The notes under the pieces: model-generated | Databases searched by the model: none | What the model saw: only the letters and a program-made list of their open reading frames with translations | What the model was told of the DNA's origin: nothing | Assembly: GCA_038503075.1 (NCBI GenBank) | Contig: JBCAML010000008.1 | Location: forward strand, 1,550,001-1,614,000 | Direction: 5' to 3' | Origin: Gyromitra esculenta | Taxonomy: Eukaryota; Ascomycota; Pezizomycetes; Pezizales; Discinaceae | Length of the DNA: 64,000 nt | In this document: piece by piece, positions 14,993-26,500 of the stretch | Layout of the letters: each line of letters begins with the position of its first letter | Numbering within the stretch: position 1 is the stretch's first letter | Translations under genes and position numbers: made by a program

Positions 14993-15381
14993 TCTCGGAT
15001 AGTAAGTCATGGTTGGGTTGTCGGTTGTATTGTGATTTGGAGGGTTGTACAATCTCTTTGTTCTTCGGTTATTTTTCGGTTATAAGTTTTGTTAAGGAAA
15101 GCGGGGTATTTAAGCGATGGATTTCGATCGTGTTTGGTTCTCTTCTTCTTCTTTCCTTAAGCAACGTTCTCGTTTCACTTCTACTGTATCTGTTATAATT
15201 CCACTTCGATTCTGCCTTAGAATCCTCGCTGTCGCTGTGAAAACATCACCGATACTTCGCCTTGAAGTACACTCCCCGTAGGACCTGTAGACCATACCGC
15301 ACTCCTCGAACGTGGTGGTTTCTCGCTAAGAAGATCGCTCACCTTCAGGGATACTGGGGCTGAGAGAGACCATCCGTGAGA
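14980..15381 (+). repeat. E3 3' LTR (GypA)
   Basis: 402 bp, TTTCATGG to CCGTGAGA. Almost identical to the 5' LTR for 330 bp, then a cluster of small deletions near 15320-15360 that destroys the U5 hairpin right arm (GGGATACTGGGGC). Confidence 0.88.
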
Positions 15382-18089
15382 GTTCCTCTATCAGAAGTGA
15401 TATGGGAAGGTAATCCGTGGAGTTTCCAAACATTCTGAAGGTAAAGTTCTGCCGTCTGTTCGGCATTGACGGTGGTGTTGCAGGGGATTAGGTGTCGCAT
15501 TTTTGATAGCCTGTCAACTACAACCATTATTGCGTCGAAACCATCGGACTCGGGGAGGCCGGTAACAAAATCCATTGATAGCTCCTGCCAGGGACGGTTG
15601 GGGATTGGTAGGGGCTTAAGGACGCCGTGGGTGCCGAGGGTATTGGGCTTTGCTCGTCGACACATATGGCAATTTCGGGTGTATCGTCCAATGTACTCTC
15701 TCATTTTAGGCCAGTAAAAATGCCTGGAGATGAGTTCGAAGGACTTTTCGCGTCCTGGATGGCCGGCGGAGGGGGCATCATGGTATCTTTGCAAGATATG
15801 GATACGGAGAGGGTCGTAATTAGGGATATAAAGTTTTTGCTGATAGAATAAATAGCCATTTTTCTCGGTGCAATCGCCTAGGGTGATTTCCTTGGATTGT
15901 TGTTCGCCGTTCTTAAGTGCTAGTATAATCTTTTGTGGGAACGGGTCAGCATTATATCCTTGGTTTATCAAGATTTCGAGGGGGGCATCCAATTCTGCGG
16001 GTTCATTTGATAAAGAACCCGAAAACAAACTTAGCTTGGGATCCAAATTTCTTTCCTTCAGGACTACTTGGTGTTGGTGTTGTAGTCTTTCATCCCCTTC
16101 TTCAAGGAGATCTCCTGATCTCCGAGTCAGAGCGTCTGGCTTCCCTCCTTGCACCCCTGGTCGATATGTAATGACAAAGTCAAAACGTGAAAGATATTCT
16201 GCCCATCTAACTTGTCTTCGGTTGAGTTGCTTAGTAGTCATAAAGTACTCTAAGTTTTTATGATCAGTGATGACAGATATAGGCAACTCGGATCCTTCAA
16301 GTTCGGGCCTCCATTCTTCGAAACAGCGGATAATGGCCAGGAGTTCCTTGTCATATATTTCGTAGTTGCATTCCGCGGGGGAGTGCTTCTTGGAAAAGAA
16401 TGCTACAGGGTGTAGAACGCCGTTATCGTCGAGTTGCAACAGGACGCCTCCAGAGACAAAATCAGAGGCATCAGACTTTACAAAGATCTTTTTTCTGGGG
16501 TCAAAGTGGATAAGGACAGGGGCTTTCATGAAAGCATCTTTAAGTGCTTCGAAGGCGAGTTCGGCTTCCACGGTCCATTCGAAGATGATGCCTTTTTTTG
16601 TAAAGGCCGTAAGGGGGGCAGCAAGTCGAGAGAATCCTAAGATAAATCTGCGATAGAAGTTCGCGAAGCCAAGGAAGGCTTGGACGTCTATGATTGTCTT
16701 TGGGCGATTCCAATGCCGGACAGCTTTGAGTTTGTCATCGTCCATTTTGAGACCTTCGGGGGTGAGGATTAGGCCGAGGTATTTGATGGACTGTACATGG
16801 AACTCGCACTTCTCAGGTTTGAGAAGGATGTTATTAGCTTTAAGGGCGTTGAGAACCTGTCTGACATGTACCTTATGTTCGGCGAGAGTATCGCTATAGA
16901 TAAGGATGTCATCGAGGTAAGCTGTGCAAAAGAGGTCCAAGTATTCTCGGAGAGAATCTTTCACAAATCGTTGGAAAGTACCGGGGGCGTTGGTAAGGCC
17001 GAATGGCATTACCATATACTCATATAGGCCATAACATGTCCGGAATGCTGTTTTCCACTCTTTCCCTTCAGCGATGTGGATTTGATGAAAGCCGTCTCGA
17101 AGGTCAAGCTTCGAATACCACTGAGCCTTTGCGAGTCGGTCTAACGTTTCTTTGATCAGAGGGGAGGTATAGGGATCCTTCACAGTGAGGGCATTAAGGC
17201 CACGGTAGTCTACACATAGTCGGAGAGAGCCATCGGGTTTTGCTGCAAAGAGGACAGGGGAGCCGGCAGAAGAAGAACTAGCGCGGATGAAGCCCTTCTC
17301 AAGGTTATCTTCAATGTATTTCTTCAAGACCAGGAGTTCATCTCGAGACATGCCGTAAAGAGGTCCAAATGGTGGTTCCTTTCCCTCTTGTAGGGTGATT
17401 TTATGGTCATACGGGCGGCGGGGGGGGAAGTCCTTGGGCTTTTGCCTTGTCAAACATGTCGAGGTATTCATGGTATTCGGTCAGTATCCTTTGTCTCCAT
17501 TCCTCCTTCGTAGTTTTACTATCGAGGACCCTATTGATTTCATAGAGAGACATTGAGTAGACCAGGATACCTTTTTTTCTAGCGAGCATGCGGAAGCTGG
17601 CGGCGCCAATAAAGGCGGCGTTGAGCTTGCTTGGTGGAGGGATAGCGGTGGCCTTGACAACGGGTTGCTTGAGGGCGCAGTGGGTGGTGCAGAATTCAGA
17701 ATTGAATTCAATGCTTTTATTGACGAACTGTAGATGAACATCGTGTAGATTCATCCATGGGATACCGAGCACTAGGGGGTAGTGGCCGAGTTTAGTAACG
17801 AAAAAGGGGGCTTTTTCGGTGTGCTGTTGGATTGAAAGTTTCAAGTGACATAGATTTGTAATGTCTCCTGATGCAATTGTTCGGCCGTCAATGACTTCTA
17901 ATTGGCGAGGGGTTTTTAGAGGAGACAAGGGTAAGGAATGGTGACGCACAAAGTCTTCGTCGATGAAAGCGAATCCTGAGGCCCCAGTGTCTAGAAGTGC
18001 GTGTGTTTTTATAGTTTTATTTTGGTGGGAGAGACTACATGAAATTACAAAATGTTCCCCATCCAAATTATCCTCCACACACACATCCG
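15382..18089 (-). pseudogene. E2 pol, 5' part (protease, RT, RNase H, integrase start)
   Basis: Minus-strand pol from 18084 down to the E3 insertion. Protease reads LLDTGASGFAFIDEDF; the RT catalytic box is intact ([10 protein letters not shown]); RNase H reads [11 protein letters not shown]; the integrase zinc finger (H-H-C-C) and the start of the catalytic core follow, up to SDRGT. An extra C in a C run near 17420 shifts the frame at AQGLPP (the first frame ends LPPPPPV; the second starts upstream by overlap). With E3 removed the reading continues at 9585. The first codons of pol are at 29826-29916, across E4. Confidence 0.85.
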
Positions 18090-18500
18090 TTTCATGGATA
18101 GCTGTTTTCGTTGGTTCGTCAGTTATAAGGGTGCGAGGCTATTGTGTTACGTTGTTGTTCCTTATGTTTCTTTGGGTTTCCGTTGCAATGAGTCAAGTCT
18201 TTGTCATCGAACGAGTAGAAATGCGGTATATAAGCGAAGGGATTTCCCCTCTTGTTGTACTTTTCTTCTTCTTTCTTTAAGCAACGTCTTCTATTGTACA
18301 CTCACTGTATCCTACAAATACAAACTTCAGATTACACCTCGTAATCTTTCGCCGTCGCCGTCTTCAAGTCATCACAACTTGAACCATTTGTAGAGCCTGT
18401 AGAATCTTCGCATATTCTCCTGTCGTTGATTTCTCGTTCAAGTAGCACTGCTCATCTCGGGGGATACCTGAGAGCTTGACGAGAATCTCGCTCCTTGAGA
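18090..18500 (+). repeat. E4 5' LTR (GypB)
   Basis: 411 bp, TTTCATGG to CTTGAGA. Contains TATATAA (18227-18233), AAGCAACGT (18279-18287) and the U5 hairpin CTCGGG-GGATA-CCTGAG (18456-18472). Confidence 0.92.
18227..18287 (+). promoter_or_regulatory. LTR promoter and putative self-primer of E4
   Basis: TATATAA at 18227-18233 is followed by a pyrimidine-rich run and TTTAAGCAACGT; AAGCAACGT at 18279-18287 is 46 bp from the end of the TATA box, a plausible start-site distance in fungi. AAGCAACGT is the exact complement of ACGTTGCTT in the primer-binding site (18503-18511). In Tf1 the 5' end of the mRNA primes reverse transcription by such pairing; the same role here is inferred. Confidence 0.6.
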
Positions 18501-18513
18501 TTACGTTGCTTCC
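18501..18513 (+). other. Primer-binding site of E4
   Basis: TTACGTTGCTTCC directly follows the 5' LTR. It lacks the TGG expected for a site binding the CCA end of a tRNA. Instead 9 nt match the LTR self-primer block. The same sequence follows the 5' LTR in E0, E1, E2 and E5; E3 has a close variant. Confidence 0.7.
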
Positions 18514-18557
18514 ATATCTACACCCTCTACCAATACCCATCTACCTTCGCCGTCACC

Positions 18558-19805
18558 ATGAGCAACTCCGCTCCTGCCCCCTGGACCTTCCCCACCTTTG
18601 AGAATTTCCAAGCCGCCGCCAATGCCGACCTCGCTTCTGCTTACGAGGAAATCCGCTCGCACTACCAACAGCGAGTAGATAACCTCACCTACGCAGACTT
18701 ACAACTTGAAGAGGCTACCCAAGAGAGAAATAACATGACAGCCAGGTTCAATACCTGCCAATCTCAACTGCAAGCAGCCGAAGCAGAAATCGCCCGCCTC
18801 CAAAACGCCGCCCCTCCTCCACCTGCGCCGTCACCGCCACCCCCTCCTGCTCACACTCAAGGAGGCCGCTCCGACAAGATGCCCGATCCGGATAAGTTCA
18901 ACGGATCTCGCGACAAACTCCCTGGGTTCGTTTTACAGCTCAGGTCAAAACTCTCGGTCAACGCCGACCGCTTCTCCAACAATAACAACATGATATTGTA
19001 CGCCATCAGCCGCCTCGAGGGAGCCGCCCTCGAACAAGTTCGCCACTCCGTCCTTCCTGACGGAACTACCACTTGGAACTCCGCCGCCGATCTGATCACC
19101 GCCCTGGAAACAGCCTTCGGCGATCCTGACCCTCTCGGTACCGCCCGCCGCGAATTACACCAGCTCCGACAAGGGAAGCGTGATTTCTCCGCCTACCTTG
19201 CCGACTTTCAACGTATCATGGGGCGTCTCAACTATGATGAATCAGCCAAGAATGATGCCCTGGAATTCGGCATGTCGGACGAGTTAAAGGAAGCGGTAGT
19301 AACTGTTGCCGACTTCCCCACCACCTTCACTTCCCTCTGCGCCTTCCTCCTCCGCCTCGATAACCGAATCCGAGCAAGGAGAGAGGAAAAGAAGAATGCC
19401 GCCCGCAACACCATGGGACAATTCACCGCTCCCGCCGCCGCTCCCGCCTCCTTTACCCCCGCGTCCTCCTCCTTCGCTCCTGGAGGACTTGCCCCCATGG
19501 ATCTCTCTTTCGGCCGTACCTCCACCTCTCGCCCCGCCCCTGAACAACGCTACGTTCAGATCAATGGAAGAAGAAAGCTGTCCCCCGAAGAAAAAGCATG
19601 GAGACAGACTAATAACCGCTGTCTGTTTTGCGCCGGAGAAGGACACATCTTCTCCAACTGCCCCTCCGCCTCGAAACGCCCCGCCATGAGGGGAGCCGCT
19701 ACTAACGCCGCCGCCGCTCCTCCTGCCTCCTCTGTTTTTCCACCGCCCTTGCCACCCCGCTTTCCTGCCTTCGATGCAGCAGACTCAGTTGAGTCTTTAA
19801 ACTAA
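18558..19805 (+). CDS. E4 Gag polyprotein (415 aa)
   Basis: Nucleocapsid/capsid protein of a Ty3/gypsy element. The ATG at 18558 (CACCATGA) begins MSNSAPAPWTF; upstream codons in frame are in the PBS/leader and are not used. Order: helical part with coiled-coil character (residues about 20-80), Pro-rich linker (about 85-105), capsid core (DPDKFNGSRDKLPGFV to LLRLDNRIRARREEKK), Pro/Ala/Ser linker, and zinc knuckle CLFCAGEGHIFSNC near the C-terminus. It ends ESLN at a TAA overlapping the slippery site. Translation of Pol needs the -1 shift here. E2 gag has the same length, so this is the family size. Confidence 0.9.
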   Translation: MSNSAPAPWTFPTFENFQAAANADLASAYEEIRSHYQQRVDNLTYADLQLEEATQERNNMTARFNTCQSQLQAAEAEIARLQNAAPPPPAPSPPPPPAHTQGGRSDKMPDPDKFNGSRDKLPGFVLQLRSKLSVNADRFSNNNNMILYAISRLEGAALEQVRHSVLPDGTTTWNSAADLITALETAFGDPDPLGTARRELHQLRQGKRDFSAYLADFQRIMGRLNYDESAKNDALEFGMSDELKEAVVTVADFPTTFTSLCAFLLRLDNRIRARREEKKNAARNTMGQFTAPAAAPASFTPASSSFAPGGLAPMDLSFGRTSTSRPAPEQRYVQINGRRKLSPEEKAWRQTNNRCLFCAGEGHIFSNCPSASKRPAMRGAATNAAAAPPASSVFPPPLPPRFPAFDAADSVESLN

Positions 19806-19840
19806 TTCAACCAGAGTCGCCTTGTGACCCTGCTCTGGTT
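19796..19840 (+). promoter_or_regulatory. E4 gag-pol -1 frameshift signal
   Basis: TTTAAAC (19796-19802) sits in gag phase T-TTA-AAC directly before the TAA stop. After a 6-nt spacer AACCAGAG (19809-19816) pairs with CTCTGGTT (19833-19840). The pol frame (-1 relative to gag) is open from 19793, so the overlap is only a few codons and matches the slip site exactly. Confidence 0.85.
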
Positions 19841-21697
19841 CCTCTTTCTTCTTTGTCAGCGTTCTCTATTTCTGGGTTTTCAGTGTCGGATGTGTGTGTG
19901 GAGGATAATTTGGATGGGGAACATTTTGTAGTTTCATGTAGCCTTTCCCACCAAAATAAAGTCATAAAAACACACGCACTTCTTGACACTGGAGCCTCAG
20001 GGTTCGCTTTCATTGATGAAAACTTTGTGCGTCACTATTCCCTACCATTGTCTCCCCTTAAAACCCCTCGCCAATTAGAAGTCATCGACGGCCGAACAAT
20101 TGCCTCGGGAGATATCACTAATCTCTGCCACTTGGAGCTCTCTATTCAGCAACATAACGAAAAAGCTCCTTTCTTCGTCACCAAGCTAGGACACTACCCC
20201 CTAGTGCTCGGTATCCCGTGGATGAACCTCCATGACGTTCACCTACAATTCGCCAATAAAAGCATTGAATTCAACTCTGAATTCTGCACCACCCACTGTG
20301 CCCCCAAGCAACCTATTGTTTCCGTCGCCGCCATCCCGCCTCCAGCTAAGCTTAACGCCGCTTTTATCGGAGCCGCTAGTTTCCGCATGCTCGCTAGGAA
20401 AAAGGGTATTCAGGTCTATTCGATGTCTCTATACGAAATAAATAAAGTCCTCGATAGTAAAACTACTAAAGAGGAATGGAGACAAAGAATACCCGCTGAG
20501 TATCACGAATACCTGGACATGTTCGATAAGGCAAAAGCCCAAGGACTCCCCCCCCGTCGCCCCTATGATCATCGCATTACTCTCCAAGAAGGCAAGGAAC
20601 CACCATTCGGCCCCCTCTACGGTATGTCACGGGACGAACTTCTAGTTCTCAAGAAGTACATCGAAGACAACCTAGAGAAGGGCTTTATTCGCGCCAGTTC
20701 ATCCTCCGCCGGTTCCCCAGTCCTCTTCGCCGCTAAACCCGATGGATCACTCCGCCTTTGTGTCGACTACCGTGGCCTTAATGCCCTTACAGTCAAAGAC
20801 CGATACACTTCCCCCCTAGTCAAAGAAACCCTGGACCGTCTTGCAAAGGCTCAATGGTACTCAAAGCTTGATCTCCGTGACGGCTTTCATCAAATTCGCA
20901 TTGCTGAAGGAGAAGAGTGGAAGACAGCCTTCCGAACACGGTATGGCTTATATGAATATATGGTAATGCCATTCGGCCTTACCAACGCCCCCGGTACCTT
21001 CCAACGCTTCGTCAACGACTCCCTCCGAGAATATTTGGACCTTTTTTGCACGGCTTATCTCGACGATATCCTTATCTACAGCGATACTCTCGCCGAACAC
21101 AAGATACACGTTCGACAAGTCTTCGACGCCTTAAAAGCCAACAATATCCTTCTCAAACCTGAGAAGTGCGAGTTCCACGTGCAATCCATCAAATACCTGG
21201 GCCTAATACTAACCCCCGAAGGTATAAAAATGGACGATGATAAACTCAAAGCCGTCCGAGATTGGAACCGTCCAAAGTCAGTCAAAGATGTACAAGCTTT
21301 CCTTGGCTTCGCAAATTTTTACCGGCGATTCATCCTAGGATTCTCCCGATTAGCTGCCCCCCTTACTGCTTTTACAAGAAAAGGTGTTATCTTTGAATGG
21401 ACAGTCGAAGCAGAACTCGCATTCGAAGCCCTGAAAGATGCCTTTACTAAAGCCCCCGTCCTCATCCACTTCGACCCCCGGAAGAAAATCTTCGTGGAAT
21501 CCGATGCTTCTGACTTCGTCTCCGGTGGTGTTCTCTCCCAACTTGACGATAACGGCGTACTTCATCCTGTAGCCTTCTTCTCCAAGAAGCATTCACCAGG
21601 TGAATGCAACTACGAGATTTATGATAAGGAACTTCTTGCTATTATACGCTGTTTCGAGGAATGGAGACCAGAGCTTGAAGGATCAGAACTACCCATC
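19796..21697 (+). pseudogene. E4 pol, 5' part (protease, RT, RNase H)
   Basis: First half of the Pol polyprotein, cut by E5 after CCATC. There is no ATG at the start; it is entered by frameshift. Aspartic protease DTGA at about 19985-19996; RT motifs [17 protein letters not shown] and YLDD at about 21056-21067 (catalytic aspartates present); RNase [18 protein letters not shown] and [19 protein letters not shown]. No stop or frameshift before the E5 insertion. In situ the product would end in E5 LTR codons (HGLT, stop at 21715). Confidence 0.9.
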
Positions 21698-22144
21698 TTT
21701 CATGGATTGACTTAGAGTATGAATCGTGGTTTGACTAGCGATTGTATCGTTGCTTGGATGGTTGTATAATTCCTTTGTTGTTCGAGTATGTTTAGGGTTG
21801 TCGGAATAATGTCTTTGTGTTTCGGTTGTTGTCGGATTGTTGCTGGTGTTACCAAAAAGCGGGGTATTTAAGGAAGGATTTTGGTCGCTCGTGTTTTGCT
21901 TTCTCTTCTTTCCTTAAGCAACGTTCTCGTTACCTTCTTCTGTCATTGCTATAATACTACTTCGGTTCTACCTCAGAACCCTCGCTGCCGCTGTCCAATT
22001 CGCTGCACTTATCTCGCCTGGAGATAGACCCATTGTAGAACTTGTAGAAACACTGCACTCTTCGAACGTGTTAGAACCTCGTTTAAGTAGCACTGCTCAC
22101 CTTCAGGGATACTGAAAGGCTTAACGAGGGACTGAACCGTGAGA
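21698..22144 (+). repeat. E5 5' LTR (GypA)
   Basis: TTTCATGG to CCGTGAGA. TATTTAA at 21865-21871, AAGCAACGT at 21916-21924, about 45 bp apart, the same geometry as GypB. The first 115 bp differ much more from the 3' LTR than the rest does. Confidence 0.92.
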
Positions 22145-22215
22145 TTACGTTGCTTCCAACATCTACACCTTCTACCACCTAATCCACACAAAGCACACCT
22201 ACCACCGACTCCACT

Positions 22216-23508
22216 ATGGAAGGAGCCGCCGTTGCGACAAAACGCTTCCCCACCAGGGAAGCTTTCGCCCAAGCCTATAGAGACGATCCCGCAGAACTCT
22301 ACAATGAACTCCGAGACCTCAACCAAGCCCTAGAGGACCAAATCGATGTCCTCCAGGAAAGCGAACGGGAAAATGAGGTAAAACTCAACACCGCCCGGAT
22401 CCAGACCGACAATGCTCTCCGTCACGCTACAGAACAAGACCAACGGGTCACGGAAGCCGCTAGCCTCATTGCTCGACTTCGACAAGAACGGAACGAGGCT
22501 CGATCTGCCACCCAAGCGCCCCCCGCTCCACCCAACCTTACAGCTACTCCACCTCCGCCGTCAAACACCCACCGATCAGAAAGCATGCCGGACCCAGAGA
22601 AGTTCGATGGATCCCGAGCAAAGCTCCCTGGTGTTATACTCCAACTACGCTCCAAGTTAACCGTCAACCGAGATCGCTTCGCCAACGAAACCACAATGAT
22701 ACTTTACACTATCAATCGACTGGAAGGAGCAGCCTTGGAACAGGTTCGCCACACAGTTCTCCCCTCAGGCCTCACCACTTGGAACAGCGCGGAACAACTT
22801 ATCGCCACCTTGGAAACTGCCTTCGAAGACCCAGATCCAACTGGCACTGCTCGGAGAGAACTTCACCAACTCCGTCAAGGAAAGCGTGACTTCTCTGCCT
22901 ATCTAGCCGACTTCCAAAGGATCATGGGCCAACTGAATTTCGACGAGAATTCAAAAATGGACGCACTGGAACATGGCATGTCGGAAGAGCTAAAAGAAGC
23001 TATGGTGTTTGCACCAATTGCCCCCGCCAACCTCTCGGAAATGATTCTCACCCTCACTCGACTAGATAACCGTATCGGAGCCCGCAAGGCAGAGAAACGG
23101 CGAAACGCCAGAGATAATATGGGACAATTCAGTGCCCCCGCCGCCTTCACCCCTGCTTCCTCCTTTACCCCAGGAGGACTAGCTCCCATGGATCTATCAT
23201 TCGGTCGTACCAGCAATACCTCTCGGCCCCCTCAAGATCAACGGTATACGATGGTTAATGGAAGAAGGAAGATATCTGAGGAGGAAAAGCAGTGGCGCCG
23301 TTCCACTGGAAAATGCATGTTTTGCGCAGCCCCCGACCACTCATACGCCAATTGTCCCTCCGCCCCCAAGAAACCCACGATGAGGGGAGCCCTCACCGCA
23401 CCACCAGCCCCCCGTACGCCCGCCGCCTCCTCCCTACCACCACCACCACTCCCTCCTCAGTTTTTCGCGTTAGAATCAGCAGACTCCTCCAACGAGTCTT
23501 TAAACTAG
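22216..23508 (+). CDS. E5 Gag polyprotein (430 aa)
   Basis: ATG at 22216 in CACTATGG, MEGAAVATKRFPTREAFAQAY. A long N-terminal coiled coil (YNELRDLNQALEDQIDVL and following), Pro/Thr-rich linker, capsid core (MPDPEKFDGSRAKLPGVI to LDNRIGARKAEKRR), and zinc knuckle CMFCAAPDHSYANC. It ends ESLN-TAG at the slippery site. GypA and GypB Gags are alignable from the capsid core on but have unrelated N-terminal domains. Compared with E0 and E3 it starts about 11 codons later: those have an upstream ATG (MSS...) that this copy lacks. Confidence 0.9.
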   Translation: MEGAAVATKRFPTREAFAQAYRDDPAELYNELRDLNQALEDQIDVLQESERENEVKLNTARIQTDNALRHATEQDQRVTEAASLIARLRQERNEARSATQAPPAPPNLTATPPPPSNTHRSESMPDPEKFDGSRAKLPGVILQLRSKLTVNRDRFANETTMILYTINRLEGAALEQVRHTVLPSGLTTWNSAEQLIATLETAFEDPDPTGTARRELHQLRQGKRDFSAYLADFQRIMGQLNFDENSKMDALEHGMSEELKEAMVFAPIAPANLSEMILTLTRLDNRIGARKAEKRRNARDNMGQFSAPAAFTPASSFTPGGLAPMDLSFGRTSNTSRPPQDQRYTMVNGRRKISEEEKQWRRSTGKCMFCAAPDHSYANCPSAPKKPTMRGALTAPPAPRTPAASSLPPPPLPPQFFALESADSSNESLN

Positions 23509-23542
23509 TTCAACCAAGGCCGAACAGTGACCCCGCCTTGGT
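23499..23542 (+). promoter_or_regulatory. E5 gag-pol -1 frameshift signal
   Basis: TTTAAAC at 23499-23505, TAG stop, 6-nt spacer, then ACCAAGGC (23513-23520) pairing with GCCTTGGT (23535-23542). Relative to E3 (GGT/ACC at the loop side) this stem has GGC/GCC, a compensated change. Confidence 0.82.
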
Positions 23543-26500
23543 CCCTATTTCTTTACCTTTATCAGCATTTTCTATTTCAGGTTTTTCAGTATCGGATATG
23601 TGTATGGAGGATCAGTTGGATGGGGAGCACTTTGTTATATCATGTAATATCTCCCATAACAATAAAATCATAAAAACCCACGCACTATTGGATACCGGAG
23701 CCTCAGGATTTGCTTTCATAGATAAAGAATTCGCGAGTCACCACTCTTTACCCCTCACCTCTTTAAAAATACCTCGACAGCTTGAAGTCATCGATGGTTG
23801 CCCTGTCGCCTCAGGAGACATTACCCACATCGCCAACCTCAACTTGTCCATTCAAAACCACCGAGAACAAGCCCCCTGCTTTGTGACCCGACTGGGCCAC
23901 TACCCCTTAGTCTTAGGAATACCATGGATGAATCATCATGATGTCCAGCTTTATTTCGCCGACAAACGCATTGAGTTTAACTCTAAACTCTGCACTACCC
24001 ACTGCGCCCCTCATTCCCCCGTGGTATCTACTCCATCGATTCCCGCTCCTCCAAGATTAAACATGTCTTTCATCAACGCCGTCAGCTTCAGAACCCTTAC
24101 TCGAAAACGTTCCCTGCAAGCTTATGCGATGTCCCTCTATGAAATTAACAAAATCCTAGAGGAGAAAACAACGAAAGAGGAATGGAGAGCGAGGATCCCC
24201 GCCGAATATCACGACTTCTTGGATATGTTCGACAAAAAGAAAGCTCAAGGCTTATCCCCACGTCGACCCTATGACCATAAAATACAACTCCAAGATGGAA
24301 AAGAAGCCCCGTTCGGCCCCTGTATGGGATGTCTCGGGAGGAACTAATAGTCCTGAAGAAATACATTGAAGACAACCTTGAGAAGGGTTTCATCCGAGCC
24401 ACCTCTTCACCTGCTGGATCCCCTGTCCTCTTTGTCAAAAAGGCCGATGTCTCTCTTCGCTTATGTGTGGACTATCGTGGCCTTAATGCGATTACAGTCA
24501 AGGATCGCTATACCTCTCCCCTTATCCGAGAAACACTTGATAGACTAGCAAAAGCACAGTGGTATACCAAACTCGATCTCCGCGATGGTTATCACCAAAT
24601 ACGCATTGCCGAGGGGGATGAATGGAAAACCGCTTTCCGTACCCGATATGGTCTCTACGAATATCAAGTTATGCCATTCGGCTTAACCAACGCACCCGGT
24701 ACTTTTCAACGCTTTGTCAACGACTGCCTGAGAGAATACCTAGATATTTTCTGCACCGCATACCTCGATGATATCCTCATCTATAGCGATACCTTCGAGG
24801 AACACCAAGTCCACGTCAGAAAGGTGCTGCAAACCCTCCAAGATAACGATATCCTATTAAAACCGGAGAAATGCGAGTTTGAGGTACAGACTACTAAGTA
24901 CCTTGGTCTCATTCTCACCCCTGATGGTATTAAAATGGACGAGGAGAAACTCAAAGCCGTCCGAGAATGGGGGACACCAAAGAGTGTAAAAGACGTCCAA
25001 GCATTTCTAGGTTTTGCCAATTTTTACCGTCGATTCATCCTAGGATTCTCCAAACTCGCTGCCCCGCTCACCGCCCTCACCAAAAAAGGCATTGTCTTCG
25101 AATGGACTGTGGAAGCTGATATAGCATTCGAAAACCTTAAACATGCTTTTACCACTGCCCCAATCCTCATCCACTTCGACCCTGACAAAAAAATTATTGT
25201 GGAAACCGACGCCTCCGACTTCGTATCCGGAGGAGTGCTATCTCAATACGATGACGCAGGAGTATTACACCCGGTAGCCTTTTTCTCAAAGAAACACTCC
25301 CCCGCCGAGTGCAACTATGAGATCTACGACAAGGAGTTATTGGCCATAATCCGAGTGTTTGAAGAATGGCGACCGGAGCTAGAAGGCTCAAAGCACCCCA
25401 TCGATGTCATTAGCGATCATAAGAACCTTGAGTACTTCATGAGTACTAAGCAACTGAACCGTCGACAAGCCAGATGGGCTGAATACCTATCACGCTTCGA
25501 CTTCGTGATCACATACCGACCAGGGGAACCAAGGAGGAAAACCGATGCACTTACTAGGAGATCAGGAGATCTCCCAAGGAAGGGATGAAAGACTGGCACA
25601 CCAGAGCCAAGTAGTGTTGAAGAAAGAAAACGTTGATCCTAAGCTAAGTTTGTTGTCGGCTTCTTTGTCAAATGAAGCCGCTGAACTGGACGCCCCCCTT
25701 AAAAAACTCTTCGAAGAAGGATATATTGCTGATAAGTTCCCGGAAAAGATACTCCTGGCACTGAAAAATAAGGACCAAAGATCAAAGGAAATTACCCTAA
25801 GCGAATGCAAGGAAAAAGATGGAATGCTCCATTACCGAGATTGCATCTACGTTCCCGACTCCGACCCTCTCCGCCTAGAACTCATTAGAAGACATCACGA
25901 TACCCCCGCAGCAGGACATCCAGGACGAGATAAAACCTTTGAACTCCTGGCGAGAACCTTTTATTGGCCGAAAATGAGGGAAATAGTGAGACGCTACATA
26001 CGTAATTGCCATATTTGCCAAAAAGCAAAGCCAGTCACCCAACGTACCAATCCCTCAACAACCCTGGCAAGAGATCTCGATGGACTTTGTTACTGGCCTC
26101 CCCGAATCGAATGGTTATGATGCTGTTATGGTAGTCGTTGATCGTTTATCAAAGATGCGACATTTAATCCCCTGCAATACCACGGTCAACTCTCGAGAAG
26201 TTGCAGATCTTTATTTACAGCACATCTGGAAACTTCATGGTTTGCCTACGCACGTCACGTCCGATCGAGGAACACAATTCACTGCCCATTTCTGGAAAGA
26301 ACTTTGTCAACGCCTAGGAATCCAAGCCAGGATGTCTACTGCCTTTCACCCTGAAACTGACGGACAAACGGAGAGATTTAACGCGGTCATGGAACAATAC
26401 CTACGCTCTTATGTATCCTATCAACAGGAAGACTGGAGCAGATGGCTACCTATGGCCGAATTCTCAGCAAATAACCAGGAGTCTGCAAGTACCAAAGTGT

